Source: Ensifer sesbaniae (GTDB lineage: Bacteria > Pseudomonadota > Alphaproteobacteria > Rhizobiales > Rhizobiaceae). Taken from it: DNA of 64,000 nucleotides. Shown in pieces: positions 44,876-53,755 of the stretch (positions are counted from its first letter, which is position 1; every line of letters starts with the position of its first letter). A program made the position numbers and the translations under genes. The notes under the pieces are model-generated. The model searched no databases. It was given only the letters and a program-made list of their open reading frames with translations, and was not told the DNA's origin. Where the stretch lies: assembly GCF_013283665.1 (NCBI RefSeq), contig NZ_JABEKU010000001.1:1178001-1242000 (forward strand), given 5' to 3'.

Positions 44876-45814
44876 ATGAGGGATCTGAACTCCGTCCATC
44901 TGAACGGACTGCGCGCGGTCGAAGCTGCCGGTCGACTGGGCTCGCTCGCCGCAGCGGCAGAGGAACTCGGCGTGACCTCCGGCGCCGTCAGCCAGCAGAT
45001 CGCCAAGGCGGAGGCCCAGCTCGGCCGCGTCCTGTTCGAGCGAACGTCGCGGGGCCTCGTCCCGACCGACTTTGGCCAGCGGTTCCTCGCGCGCCTCGGC
45101 AACGCCTTTCAGGAACTGGCAGAGGCCGTGGCTTCGGCACGGCGGCGCGACGAGTCAGTGTTGACAATCTCGGTGGCACCGGTCTTTGCCGCCCGCTGGC
45201 TGGTCTATCGGCTCAACCGCTTCGCCGAGCGTCACCCGGACATTCGCCTGCGTATCGATGCCACGACGAAGCTCGTCAATCTCGACACGTCCGATGTGGA
45301 CGTCGGCATCCGAGTCGGCTCCGGCGAATGGCCCGGTGTGAAATCCGAACTGCTGTTGCAGCAGGAGGTCTTTCCCGTCTGTTCGCCGTCCATGGCAGAG
45401 AACCTGCGTGTACCTGCAGATATTCTAAAGCTCCCTGCCGTGATCGACGGTCACTCGATGTTCAGCTGGGAGGTGTGGCTTCGCGAAGTCGGCCTCTCCG
45501 GCGCCGAAATGCGCGTGCGCCACACGTTCAACGAGGCGTCGCTGGTGCTCGACGCGGCGATCTCGGGGCAGGGTGTCATGCTCGCCTGGCAGACGCTGGC
45601 CGGTTTCGCGATCAGCCAGGGCAGTCTGGTCGTGCCCTTCGGCATTCGTGTCGAGACGGGCTACGGCCACTATTTCGTCAGCTCGCCATCGCGGCGGGAA
45701 AGCAAGGCCGCGGCCGCCTTCAAGCGCTGGGTTCGTGACGAGGTGGAAGAGGGCATGCGCCTGCTCGATCTCAGGGCGCCGCGCGTTCGCTTCGACGCGG
45801 GGACCATGACTTGA
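44876..45814 (+). CDS. LysR-family regulator (GcvA-like)
   Basis: A 312-residue LysR regulator. The helix-turn-helix is GSLAAAAEELGVTSGAVSQQIAKAEAQLG, followed by the linker LFERTSRGLVPTDFG. The effector domain begins LTISVAPVFAARWLVYRLNR, the GcvA-subgroup start. Its target is not known; the divergent 69-residue protein gene is the nearest candidate. The ATG at 44876 lies in an AT-rich promoter (GTTTAGAAAAACTAT). It converges on a GST gene. Confidence 0.92.
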   Translation: MRDLNSVHLNGLRAVEAAGRLGSLAAAAEELGVTSGAVSQQIAKAEAQLGRVLFERTSRGLVPTDFGQRFLARLGNAFQELAEAVASARRRDESVLTISVAPVFAARWLVYRLNRFAERHPDIRLRIDATTKLVNLDTSDVDVGIRVGSGEWPGVKSELLLQQEVFPVCSPSMAENLRVPADILKLPAVIDGHSMFSWEVWLREVGLSGAEMRVRHTFNEASLVLDAAISGQGVMLAWQTLAGFAISQGSLVVPFGIRVETGYGHYFVSSPSRRESKAAAAFKRWVRDEVEEGMRLLDLRAPRVRFDAGTMT

Positions 45815-45850
45815 CGATACCCGGGCAGCCGTCGAGCCGTTCGCGGCGGT

Positions 45851-46510
45851 CTATTCCGGTTCCGCCAAGCGCACGTCCATCATCGCCTTGAACGCCGGCC
45901 GGTCGTGGCAACGGGCAAGCCAGGCGGCCACGCGCGGATATCTGTCGAAAAGCTGCTTCTGGCTCATTGTGTAGCGGAACACTTCCGCAAGGTTGAGATC
46001 CGCCACGGTGAAGCGATCGCCGACCACATAGTCCCGCCCGTCGAGGAGGCCCTCCAGGCGGGCGAAGGCCTTGTCGAGGGCCTTGGCGCATCTCGCGATC
46101 GTTGCCTTGCCTTCTTCAGTTTCCTCGTTGCCGTAGTCGTAGGTGAGCACGATCTGCACGGCATGCGGCTCGACCTCGGTCGCCGCCCACATCGTCCAGT
46201 TGCCGATCAGTCCTTCTTCACGGATATCGGCCGGCGCCAGAGGGCCGCCATATTTGCGCGCGAGATAGAGATTGTTGGCAAGCGATTCCGTCAGCACGAC
46301 GCCGTCGTCGTCGATCGCCGGGATCAGCCCCATCGGGTTGACGGCGAGGAAGGCCGGCGACTTGGTGTTGATGGGCGCATTGGCGGCAAGCGGATCGGCG
46401 ACCCGGCGCGCCTGGATGACCGGCACGGATTTGAAGGGGATGCCGAGCTCCCGCGCCATCCAGTAGTTGCGCGATGCGCGCGAGCGATAGACCCCGTAGA
46501 TCGTCAGCAT
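45851..46510 (-). CDS. Glutathione S-transferase-like protein
   Basis: A 219-residue GST-fold protein. The N-terminal domain has [20 protein letters not shown] with a Ser/Arg-rich start instead of a Cys, and the conserved [20 protein letters not shown]. The C-terminal helical domain has [20 protein letters not shown] and [12 protein letters not shown]. It belongs to the broad Ser/Cys-type bacterial GSTs. Convergent with LysR. The start at 46510 gives the regular MLTIYGV. Substrate unknown. Confidence 0.9.
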   Translation of the reverse strand: MLTIYGVYRSRASRNYWMARELGIPFKSVPVIQARRVADPLAANAPINTKSPAFLAVNPMGLIPAIDDDGVVLTESLANNLYLARKYGGPLAPADIREEGLIGNWTMWAATEVEPHAVQIVLTYDYGNEETEEGKATIARCAKALDKAFARLEGLLDGRDYVVGDRFTVADLNLAEVFRYTMSQKQLFDRYPRVAAWLARCHDRPAFKAMMDVRLAEPE

Positions 46511-46797
46511 GTCGAACTCCTCCCGTCGTTGCGTGCCCCTGTCTTAGGTAAGCGCGAGGGAGGGCGGAAGCCCAGGCCGCTGATATCACGCATGAAATCT
46601 TTTGATAGGCCATGCGGCCGATTGTCGACGTGTCGTTCGCGCCGTTGGTCCGGCCGCTGCGGGCGGCGCGACTTCGAGATTGCAACCTCTACACGATTTC
46701 TCTACAAGTTATTTAGGAAGGGCTAACTCTTGCTCGTCTAACGTGAAGTGGGGAAAAGATCGACCAGCGACGTGACCAAACGCGTCGGGAGGGCTGC

Positions 46798-49131
46798 TTG
46801 GCGAAGAACACGTCCCGCAATCCGCGATATGCCGCCATAAACGGCGGCGGCAACGAGGATACACGTCGCCTGATCGATGCCAGCCACCGGCTGGCCGAAG
46901 AAGTGGCGCGCATCTTTCCTACCGAACCCGACATCGCCGACCGCCACTACTGGTTGGAAACGATGATCAACCATGTGCCCGACTACATCTATGCCAAGGA
47001 TGTCGAAGGGCGGTTCCTCATCGCCAACCAGGTGACTGTTGCCGACAACGGGCTGGCGGCGCTGAGTGATATCGTCGGCAAGACCGACTTCGATCTCCAT
47101 CCGCCGCATATGGCAAAGGCGATCGCCGACATCGAGCGCCGCGTCATCGAGACCGGAGAGCCGATTTTCGGCATCGAGGAACGGGCGATCGTCAGCAAGG
47201 GCCGCGACCGCTGGCTGATGACCTCCAAGGTGCCGCTGCGCAACAAGCGCGGCAAGATCGTCGGCGTCGTCGGCGTGTCGCGCGATATCTCCGACCGCAA
47301 GGCCGCCGAGCGCTTGCTCGAAGGGCAAGCCCGCCTCCTGGAAATGATCGCCAACGGCCGGCCGCTCGACGAGTTCTTCCGGGACATGATCCTGCTGATC
47401 GAGGCGCTGATGCCCGGGATCAAAGGGTCGGTGCTGTTGTTGTCTGCCGATGGCCGCTATCTCTCCCACGGCGCAGCGCCAAGCCTCGACGAGGCCTATT
47501 GTGCCACCATCCATGGTGTCGAGATCGGTCCTCGCATGGGTTCCTGCGGTACCGCCGCCTGGCGCGGCGAGCAGGTGATCGTCTCGGATATTCTCGCCGA
47601 TCCTCTCTGGGACGAATATCGCGAGTTCGTTCGACCCTATGGTTTCCGCTCCTGCTGGTCGACGCCGGTCCATTCGCGCGACCGCAAGGTGCTTGGTACC
47701 TTCGCGCTCTATTCCGGCTCGGTTGGTGTTCCCGACGACGGGCAGCGGGAGTTGATCGCGATGGTGGCGCATCTGGCGGGTATCGCCATCGAGCGCAAGC
47801 AGGCAGAGGACCGTATCAGTTTCATGGCGCATCATGATGCGCTGACGGGCCTGCCGAACCGGGCGCTGTTCGAGGAACAGGTCGCCGAGGCGCTGGAGGC
47901 CCTGCGCGGTACCGGTCAATGGGCGGTGCTCGCCTTCCTCGACCTCGACAATTTCAAGCTGGTCAACGACACGCTCGGCCATGCGGCCGGCGATGAACTG
48001 TTGAAGGTCACGGCATCGCGCATGCGTTCGTCGGTGCGCAAGTCCGACATGGTCGTGCGTGTCGGCGGCGACGAATTCATCCTGCTGTTGAACGGCCTTC
48101 CCTGCGAGCGTGATGTCGTACTGGCGAGGCTTGAGGATATTCGCCGCGCCATCGCCGCACCGGTGGAGATCGAAGGCCGGAGCTTGCAGGTCACCTGTAG
48201 CATGGGCGTCGCCTGCTTTCCCAATCAGGGCAAGACGGTGGGCGAACTGCTCGCCAATGCCGACATGGCGATGTATCGGGCGAAGGAGTTCGGTCGCAAC
48301 AATCTGCAGGTCTTCACGGAGGAAATGGCTGCCAAGGCGCACGAAAAGCTGCGCCAGCAGGAGGAACTGCGCAGGGCACTGGCGCGTGACGAGTTCTTCC
48401 TGCAGTTCCAGCCGCAGATGAACCTTGCGAATGGCCGCGTTTTCGCAGCCGAAGCGCTGCTGCGTTGGCGTCACCCCGATCGGGGCACGGTCTCTCCGGC
48501 CGCGTTCATTCCGCTCGCCGAAGAAACCGGGCTGATCGTGCCGATCGGCGACTGGGTGCTGCGTGCCGCCTGCCGCCAGGCCAAGGGCTGGCAGGATGCC
48601 GGTCTGCCGCCGCTGATCGTCAGCGTCAACGTTTCGGCGCGCCAGTTCCGCGAGCGCAACTGGGCCGGCCACGTGGCGGCCATCCTTGCCGAAACCGGAC
48701 TTGAGCCCTGCTGTCTCGAACTGGAACTCACGGAAAGCCTGATCATGCAGGACGTGCCAGGCGCAATCGCCACCATGCACGAACTGCAGGCGATCGGCGT
48801 GCACCTGGCAATCGACGATTTCGGTACCGGCTATTCGAGCCTCAGCGCCCTGAAACGCTTTCCGGTGCGCCGCCTGAAGATCGACCGGTCCTTCGTTGCG
48901 GACATTCCCGTCGATCTCGACGACAATGCGATCACGGCGGCGATCATCTCGCTCGCCCAAAACCTCGGCCTGCGCGTCATCGCCGAAGGTGTGGAAAACC
49001 AGGCCCAGGTCGAGTTTCTGCGCCGGAGCGGTTGCGACGAGATCCAAGGCTATTTCTTCAGCCGGCCACTGGCCGCGCCTGATTTTGAAGCATTGATGCG
49101 CCAGCCGCGTTTCAGTGCCCATAGCGTCTAA
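46798..49131 (+). CDS. PAS-GAF-GGDEF-EAL cyclic-di-GMP protein
   Basis: A 777-residue sensor and c-di-GMP enzyme. It has a PAS domain (about 45-170, DYIYAKDVEGRFLIANQVTV), a GAF domain (about 180-330), GGDEF (about 335-505) and EAL (about 515-770). The GGDEF site is RVGGDEFILLL, with an inhibitory RxxD (RKSD) five residues before. The EAL site EALLRW, ELELTES, IDDFGTGYSSL and KIDRSF are intact, so both activities are possible. The start is the TTG at 46798 with GGGAGGG ahead of it. No membrane segment, so cytoplasmic. Signal unknown. Confidence 0.93.
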   Translation: MAKNTSRNPRYAAINGGGNEDTRRLIDASHRLAEEVARIFPTEPDIADRHYWLETMINHVPDYIYAKDVEGRFLIANQVTVADNGLAALSDIVGKTDFDLHPPHMAKAIADIERRVIETGEPIFGIEERAIVSKGRDRWLMTSKVPLRNKRGKIVGVVGVSRDISDRKAAERLLEGQARLLEMIANGRPLDEFFRDMILLIEALMPGIKGSVLLLSADGRYLSHGAAPSLDEAYCATIHGVEIGPRMGSCGTAAWRGEQVIVSDILADPLWDEYREFVRPYGFRSCWSTPVHSRDRKVLGTFALYSGSVGVPDDGQRELIAMVAHLAGIAIERKQAEDRISFMAHHDALTGLPNRALFEEQVAEALEALRGTGQWAVLAFLDLDNFKLVNDTLGHAAGDELLKVTASRMRSSVRKSDMVVRVGGDEFILLLNGLPCERDVVLARLEDIRRAIAAPVEIEGRSLQVTCSMGVACFPNQGKTVGELLANADMAMYRAKEFGRNNLQVFTEEMAAKAHEKLRQQEELRRALARDEFFLQFQPQMNLANGRVFAAEALLRWRHPDRGTVSPAAFIPLAEETGLIVPIGDWVLRAACRQAKGWQDAGLPPLIVSVNVSARQFRERNWAGHVAAILAETGLEPCCLELELTESLIMQDVPGAIATMHELQAIGVHLAIDDFGTGYSSLSALKRFPVRRLKIDRSFVADIPVDLDDNAITAAIISLAQNLGLRVIAEGVENQAQVEFLRRSGCDEIQGYFFSRPLAAPDFEALMRQPRFSAHSV

Positions 49132-49276
49132 GTTCCCTCCGCTTCACGCCGCGACGCAAGCTTCGGTCCAGCCGCAAATGCAAGCATCGCCCCCATTTCG
49201 AGGGGCTGTGCGTAGTATTTCGTTAAGCAATTTCATGCAGCACTCCTCAGGCCGCACTCAAGCCCTCCAGAGTTCG

Positions 49277-50065
49277 ATGTCCTCTTCAGTTCTCTTCTCC
49301 CGCCGTCAGTTTCTCCGCTCGTCCGGATTGGCGCTTGCCTCTGCCGGCCTTGCAGGCTGCACCTCCTCGATGAACACGGATGTCTTCCGCTATGAGACGG
49401 CGCCGGTGTTCCGCAATCCCGCGCTCGAGGGACGCTTTACCGATCCGCGCGCCGAAGGCATCTATGAGAGGCAGGATGGCCCGGGGCCGCTGCCGACCGG
49501 CCTTCCGCCGCAGGACCTCTACGTCGAGGACATCTATGCCTCCGTGAATGACGGCGGCTATCAGGTGCCGGCCATTCCCTTCCGCCAGATCGACGCGCGT
49601 TTCTATCGCCAGGAGGTCAGCGATCCCTTCGGCGAGCAGCCGGGAACGATCGTCGTCGATACCGGCGACCGTTACCTCTATCTGATCCAGCCGGGGGGCA
49701 GGGCGCTGCGTTATGGCGTCGGCCTCGGTCGCGAGGGATTCGCCTGGTCGGGCCGCGGCGTCATCCAGTGGAAGCAGAAGTGGCCGCGCTGGACCCCGCC
49801 GGACAGCATGGTCGCCCGCCAGCCGCAGCTGAAACCATATTCGGCCAAGAACGGCGGCATGGCGCCGGGTCTCAACAACCCCTTGGGTTCGCGCGCGCTC
49901 TACATCTTCCAGAATGGTCAGGACACGCTTTATCGCGTCCACGGGACGCCGGAATGGAAGTCGATCGGCAAGGCCGTTTCGTCCGGCTGCGTGCGAATGC
50001 TCAACCAGGATGTCATGGATCTTTACGATCGCGTGCGCGGCAAGGCGCCGATCCTCGTCATCTGA
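49277..50065 (+). CDS. L,D-transpeptidase (YkuD/ErfK family)
   Basis: A 262-residue peptidoglycan cross-linking enzyme. It has a twin-arginine lipoprotein-type signal: SRRQFLRSSGLALASAGLAG with Cys in the lipobox LAGC. The YkuD domain runs from about residue 130: PGTIVVDTGDRYLYLIQPGG, then YRVHGTPEWKSIGKAVSSGC with the catalytic His and Cys, then VRMLNQDVMDLYD. It forms 3-3 cross-links or anchors outer-membrane proteins. The start at 49277 puts the signal peptide at the very N-terminus; an open frame upstream contains other ATGs (for example 49235). Confidence 0.9.
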   Translation: MSSSVLFSRRQFLRSSGLALASAGLAGCTSSMNTDVFRYETAPVFRNPALEGRFTDPRAEGIYERQDGPGPLPTGLPPQDLYVEDIYASVNDGGYQVPAIPFRQIDARFYRQEVSDPFGEQPGTIVVDTGDRYLYLIQPGGRALRYGVGLGREGFAWSGRGVIQWKQKWPRWTPPDSMVARQPQLKPYSAKNGGMAPGLNNPLGSRALYIFQNGQDTLYRVHGTPEWKSIGKAVSSGCVRMLNQDVMDLYDRVRGKAPILVI

Positions 50066-50135
50066 AACCGCTGATGTCGTCGCTCACTGCGTCCCATCGC
50101 TCATGCGGTGGATGCCTCCGCTAGTTCCGCTGCGA

Positions 50136-50612
50136 TCAGTCCGCGCTGTGACCGGAATTGAGCTGCCGCGTCAATTGATGCAGCGTTTCCCGGATTTCGC
50201 CCGCTTCGTCCAGGCTGCAGCCTGAAGCCTTGCCGATATCCATGAGAATGCCGAAGGCTTCGCGCTTGAGGCCGCGGCCCTTTTCCGTGAGGCGGACGAT
50301 CACCTGCCGCTCGTCACCCGGATCGCGCTGGCGTGCGACATATCCGGCCACCTCCAGGCGTTTGAGAAGCGGGGACAGCGTTCCGGAATCGAGCCCGATT
50401 TCCTCGCCGATGCGCTTTACCGTCATCTCGTCCTGTTGCCACAGCGCGAGCAGAACGAGATATTGTGGATAGGTAAGGCCGAAACGGTCGAGCAACGGCT
50501 TGTAGGCGCGGTTGAAAGCATGCGCCGCCGAATAGACGGCGAAGCAGAGTTGCTGGCCGAGCGCCAGCGCTTCCTCGGGGATGGTATCGTTATGTGTCGC
50601 CTTGTCAGTCAT
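50136..50612 (-). CDS. ohrR: Organic peroxide sensor OhrR (MarR family)
   Basis: A 158-residue MarR regulator. The redox-sensing Cys is in ALGQQLCFAVYSAAHAFNRA, the known OhrR position, and the winged helix is in VKRIGEEIGLDSGTLSPLLK with the wing ARQRDPGDERQVIV. Oxidation by organic peroxides releases it from DNA. It is divergent from ohr, its expected target, across 115 bases. The start at 50612 (MTDKATHND) is chosen over an upstream frame that crosses the operator. Confidence 0.94.
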   Translation of the reverse strand: MTDKATHNDTIPEEALALGQQLCFAVYSAAHAFNRAYKPLLDRFGLTYPQYLVLLALWQQDEMTVKRIGEEIGLDSGTLSPLLKRLEVAGYVARQRDPGDERQVIVRLTEKGRGLKREAFGILMDIGKASGCSLDEAGEIRETLHQLTRQLNSGHSAD

Positions 50613-50650
50613 CGTCGCATCTTCGCAAAAACACGCCAAAAATGCAATTT

Positions 50651-50684
50651 GCAAAATTAATTTGCGCACAATTGAATTTCGCGC
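50651..50684. promoter_or_regulatory. OhrR operator region
   Basis: GCAAAATTAATTTGC (50651-50665) is a near-perfect palindrome. Next to it GCGCACAATTGAATTTCGCG carries a second AATTGAATT-type core (50664-50684). OhrR boxes have the ACAATT-AATTGT type with AT-rich core. The region lies between ohrR and ohr and overlaps the probable promoters of both. Confidence 0.6.
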
Positions 50685-50727
50685 TATCTAATTCGCATCC
50701 ACTCGGAAACGCAAAGGAGACCCGCCA

Positions 50728-51150
50728 ATGCCTATTCTCTATCGCACCACTGCATCCGCAACCGGTGGCCGTGCTGGCCAGGCCAAGAGCGCTGACGGCG
50801 TTCTGGATGTCACCCTCACCGTGCCGAAGGAGCTCGGCGGCGACGGCGCCCGCGGCACCAACCCGGAGCAGCTTTTCGCCGCCGGATACTCGGCCTGCTT
50901 CCTCGGCGCGCTGAAGTTCGTTGCCGGCAAGGAGAAGGTAAAGCTTCCGGAGGACACGAAGGTGACGGGAACCGTCGGTATCGGCCCGCGCGACGATGGT
51001 ACCGGCTTCGGCATCGATGCCGCGCTTGAGATCTCGTCGCCTGGCGTCGACAAGGCGGTTCTCGAAGACCTCGTCCAGAAGGCGCATATCGTTTGCCCCT
51101 ATAGCCACGCGACCAAGGGCAATATCGACGTCAAGCTGACGGTTGCCTGA
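50728..51150 (+). CDS. ohr: Organic hydroperoxide resistance protein Ohr
   Basis: A 140-residue Ohr/OsmC-family thiol peroxidase that reduces organic hydroperoxides using lipoylated partners. The peroxidatic Cys57 lies in YSACFLGAL, the resolving Cys123 in [10 protein letters not shown], and the conserved Arg15 in TGGRAGQ. The family start [12 protein letters not shown] and the end [10 protein letters not shown] are present. AAAGGAGA precedes the ATG. Divergent from ohrR and followed by a strong terminator. Confidence 0.96.
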   Translation: MPILYRTTASATGGRAGQAKSADGVLDVTLTVPKELGGDGARGTNPEQLFAAGYSACFLGALKFVAGKEKVKLPEDTKVTGTVGIGPRDDGTGFGIDAALEISSPGVDKAVLEDLVQKAHIVCPYSHATKGNIDVKLTVA

Positions 51151-51173
51151 GATCTCAATTCCAATAGGAATCC

Positions 51174-51204
51174 AAAAGCCCGGCGGTTCTTCCGCCGGGC
51201 TTTT
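51174..51204 (+). terminator. Rho-independent terminator of ohr
   Basis: AAAAGCCCGGCGG (51174-51186) and CCGCCGGGCTTTT (51192-51204) are perfect 13-bp arms with a 5-base loop TTCTT. It starts 24 bases after the ohr stop. Confidence 0.95.
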
Positions 51205-51303
51205 GTGTTCTCAGGGGCATGATGCTCCCTCCAGCCCCGCTGCAGGAGGCGGCGGCCGCCGCGCCTCAGCGTCGTCGAGGTACCCTTGCCCTCACGGTCG
51301 TGG

Positions 51304-52875
51304 TCAGCGCCGGCTGAGGCTGCCGAGGATGCCGCGCACCAGGGCGCGGCCGACCTGGGTGGCGACGGTGCGGGCGACCGATTTCATTGCGGCTTCGACG
51401 ACCGTCTCGCGCTGGTAGCCGGAGCTGCGCGGACGCGCCTGCTTGCCGGACGCTTCCGGCTCGTCGTCGCCGAAGCCCGGCAGCGTCCAGCGGCTGCCGC
51501 CGGTATTGGCTTCAGTCGTCTGCTGCTCGGCCCGTTCCTGCGCCTCTGCCTGCGCGTCGGCTGCCTTCTTGGCGCGTGCCGCCAGAAGCTCGTAGGCCGA
51601 CTCGCGGTCGAAGTCTTCGTCGTAGAGGCCACGGACGGGGCTGACGTCCATCACCTTCTGCCGCTCGGCCTCGGTCAGCGGGCCGACGCGCGACTGCGGC
51701 GGACGCACGAGCGTGCGCTCGACCATCGAGGGCGCGCCCTTGCCTTCGAGCGTCGAGACCAGCGCCTCGCCGGTGCCGAGATTGGTGATGACGGTGGCGC
51801 AATCGAAGTCCGGGTTCGGACGGAAGGTATCGGCGGCCGTCTTCACCGCCTTCTGGTCGCGCGGCGTATAGGCGCGCAGCGCATGCTGGACGCGGTTGCC
51901 GAGCTGGCCGAGAACGGTATCCGGCACGTCGAGCGGGTTCTGGGTGACGAAGTAGACGCCGACGCCCTTGGAGCGGATCAGGCGCACGACCTGTTCGACG
52001 CGTTCGATCAGCGCCTTCGGCGCGTCGTTGAAGAGCAGATGCGCCTCGTCGAAGAAGAAGACCAGCTTCGGCTTGTCCGGGTCGCCCACTTCCGGCAGCT
52101 CTTCGAAGAGCTCCGAAAGCAGCCAGAGCAGGAAAGTCGCGTAAAGCCGCGGGTTCATCATCAGCTTGTCGGCCGCCAGCACCGAGATCGCGCCGCGTCC
52201 GTCGTTGGTCGTGCGCATGATGTCGGTGATCTTCAGCGCCGGCTCGCCGAAGAAATGCTCGGCGCCCTGCTGCTCGAGGATCAGTAGCTCGCGCTGGATC
52301 GAGCCGACCGAGGCCTTGGAGATGAAGCCGAACTGGTTGGAAAGTGCACTGGCATTGTCGCCCATGTAGTTGAGCAGCGCCTGCAGGTCCTTGAGATCGA
52401 GCAGCGGCAGGCCGCCCTGATCGGCGATCTTGAAGGCGATGTTGAGCACGCCTTCCTGCGCGTCGGTCGCATTCATCAGCCGCGACAGCAGCAGCGGTCC
52501 CATCTCCGACATGGTGGTGCGGACGCGATGGCCCTTCTCGCCGTAGAGGTCCCAGAAGATGACCGGGAATTCCTGGAACTCGTAGGGGTTCGTCGGCAGG
52601 CCGATCTGTTCGGCGCGTTTCAGGATGAAGTCCTTGGGTTCGCCGATGGCGCCGATGCCGGAGAGATCGCCCTTGACGTCCGCACAGAAGACCGGGACAC
52701 CGGCGTTGGAGAAGCCTTCGGCGAGGACCTGCAGGGTGATCGTCTTGCCGGTGCCGGTAGCGCCGGTGATCAGGCCATGGCGGTTGCCGAATTTGAGTTC
52801 CAGATACTCGCCCTTGTTGATCGAATCATCAGGCTTGCGGCTGGTGCCGATAAAGAGCTTGCCTTCTTCCAACAT
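51304..52875 (-). CDS. HerA-like ATPase (DUF853)
   Basis: A 523-residue ATPase of the HerA/FtsK superfamily, DUF853 branch. Walker A is ITGATGTGKTITLQ at about residue 40, Walker B is KLVFFFDEAHLLF, and a sensor-like VYFVTQNPLDVPDTVLGQLG follows. The start MLEEGKLFIGTSRKPDDSIN is typical, and the C-terminal 100 residues are Ala/Glu/Arg-rich, then ALVRGILGSLSRR. DUF853 proteins are of unknown function; the fold suggests DNA translocation. It is followed by no co-directional gene. Confidence 0.93.
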   Translation of the reverse strand: MLEEGKLFIGTSRKPDDSINKGEYLELKFGNRHGLITGATGTGKTITLQVLAEGFSNAGVPVFCADVKGDLSGIGAIGEPKDFILKRAEQIGLPTNPYEFQEFPVIFWDLYGEKGHRVRTTMSEMGPLLLSRLMNATDAQEGVLNIAFKIADQGGLPLLDLKDLQALLNYMGDNASALSNQFGFISKASVGSIQRELLILEQQGAEHFFGEPALKITDIMRTTNDGRGAISVLAADKLMMNPRLYATFLLWLLSELFEELPEVGDPDKPKLVFFFDEAHLLFNDAPKALIERVEQVVRLIRSKGVGVYFVTQNPLDVPDTVLGQLGNRVQHALRAYTPRDQKAVKTAADTFRPNPDFDCATVITNLGTGEALVSTLEGKGAPSMVERTLVRPPQSRVGPLTEAERQKVMDVSPVRGLYDEDFDRESAYELLAARAKKAADAQAEAQERAEQQTTEANTGGSRWTLPGFGDDEPEASGKQARPRSSGYQRETVVEAAMKSVARTVATQVGRALVRGILGSLSRR

Positions 52876-53236
52876 GTGGGCTTCATCTCCGTTTCGTCAA
52901 TGAAAGCGGGCGGTTCGCGGTTTTTGCCGGCGCCCGTCATCGCTGTGTGGCTCGCTCCTGTTATAGGTGGTGCAGTCACGCCCGGCAACTGGACTGTTCC
53001 CGTCCAGGGAACGGGAAAGCGGATGGGTGAACAGTGCTCGGCTCGACGCCTTGCCAAGCCTGCGGCACCGTGAAACCATCGGCTTTTCGCGGGCTGGGCG
53101 CCATTGAAAGGGGCCTGCAGATGCCGGCCGAAAGCCGTGAGTTTGTCCGGCGCCGGCAGCCGTCGCCGCTTGTCATTTTCGAAGTGATCATTTACCTTGA
53201 CGTCAACGTCAAAAACCCAATGAGGGAGTTAAGTCC
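52876..53236. other. Intergenic region with MerR-type palindrome
   Basis: 361 bases between divergent genes, with no supported gene. The left side should carry the promoter of the HerA-like ATPase gene. The right end carries the palindrome at 53197-53212. In between are only GC-rich shadows and a CCCGGCAACTGGACTG...GTCCAGGG-type weak hairpin near 52980-53010. Confidence 0.45.
53197..53212. promoter_or_regulatory. MerR-type (LiuR-like) operator palindrome
   Basis: TTGACGTCAACGTCAA: perfect 7-bp arms TTGACGT/ACGTCAA with a CA spacer, in the context CCTTGACGTCAACGTCAAAA. Proteobacterial LiuR and related MerR regulators bind TTTACGTNNACGTAAA or TTGACGTNNACGTCAA. It lies 24 bases before the start codon of the next gene. 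Confidence 0.65.
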
Positions 53237-53629
53237 ATGAATGAACTGGTCACGCGCGTCGCGGAAAACGTTGGCATTGAGCCGGCAACGGCCGAAAAGG
53301 CTGTCGGCATGATCCTCGGTTTTCTGCAGCGCGAAGCCGCCGACGGCCCGGTTGCCAGGATGATCGAAGCGATCCCGGGCGCATCCGAGCTGATCGCCCA
53401 GTACAACGGCGAAGGTTCGGGCGGCGGCGGCCTGCTTGGCGGCCTGATGTCGGCCATCGGCGGCGGCGGCGTCATGGCGCTCGGCCAGCAGCTGATGAGC
53501 CAGGGCCTCGGCATGGGCGAGATCACCTCGCTCGCCAAGGAAACCATTGCTTTCGCCAAGGAAAAGGCCGGCGACGAAGTGGTCGACGAAGTCGTCGCCT
53601 CGGTTCCGGGCCTCAGCCAGTTCGTCTGA
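53237..53629 (+). CDS. Hypothetical protein, DUF2267/DUF2780-like
   Basis: A 130-residue soluble, helical protein. The N-terminal helices are MNELVTRVAENVGIEPATAE and VGMILGFLQREAADGPV, then a Gly-rich loop GEGSGGGGLLGGLMSAIGGG followed by MALGQQLMSQGLGMGEITSL and a C-terminal helix. The pattern resembles the DUF2267/DUF2780 group, whose function is unknown. GAGGGAGTTAAG precedes the ATG at 53237. It is preceded by a MerR-type palindrome and followed by a strong terminator, so it is a single regulated unit. Confidence 0.7.
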   Translation: MNELVTRVAENVGIEPATAEKAVGMILGFLQREAADGPVARMIEAIPGASELIAQYNGEGSGGGGLLGGLMSAIGGGGVMALGQQLMSQGLGMGEITSLAKETIAFAKEKAGDEVVDEVVASVPGLSQFV

Positions 53630-53653
53630 TCCGCGGTGTCCTTGCGGGCCGAC

Positions 53654-53687
53654 AAAACACCCGCCGGAGCGATCCGGCGGGTGTTTT
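53654..53687 (+). terminator. Rho-independent terminator
   Basis: AAAACACCCGCCGG (53654-53667) and CCGGCGGGTGTTTT (53674-53687) are perfect 14-bp arms with a 6-base loop AGCGAT. It lies 24 bases after the hypothetical gene and can act in both directions, so it may also end the aldo/keto reductase transcript. Confidence 0.94.
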
Positions 53688-53755
53688 GATTCCCGCAGTG
53701 CCGGCCTGAGCTGGAACCGATCCTACGGTCGCGCCCGGCTGCTTTCGCTTGCAGA

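Noticed and set aside
46738-49122. Long minus-strand frame opposite the PAS-GAF-GGDEF-EAL gene
   Set aside because: Antisense to a gene with clear domains; low-complexity composition.
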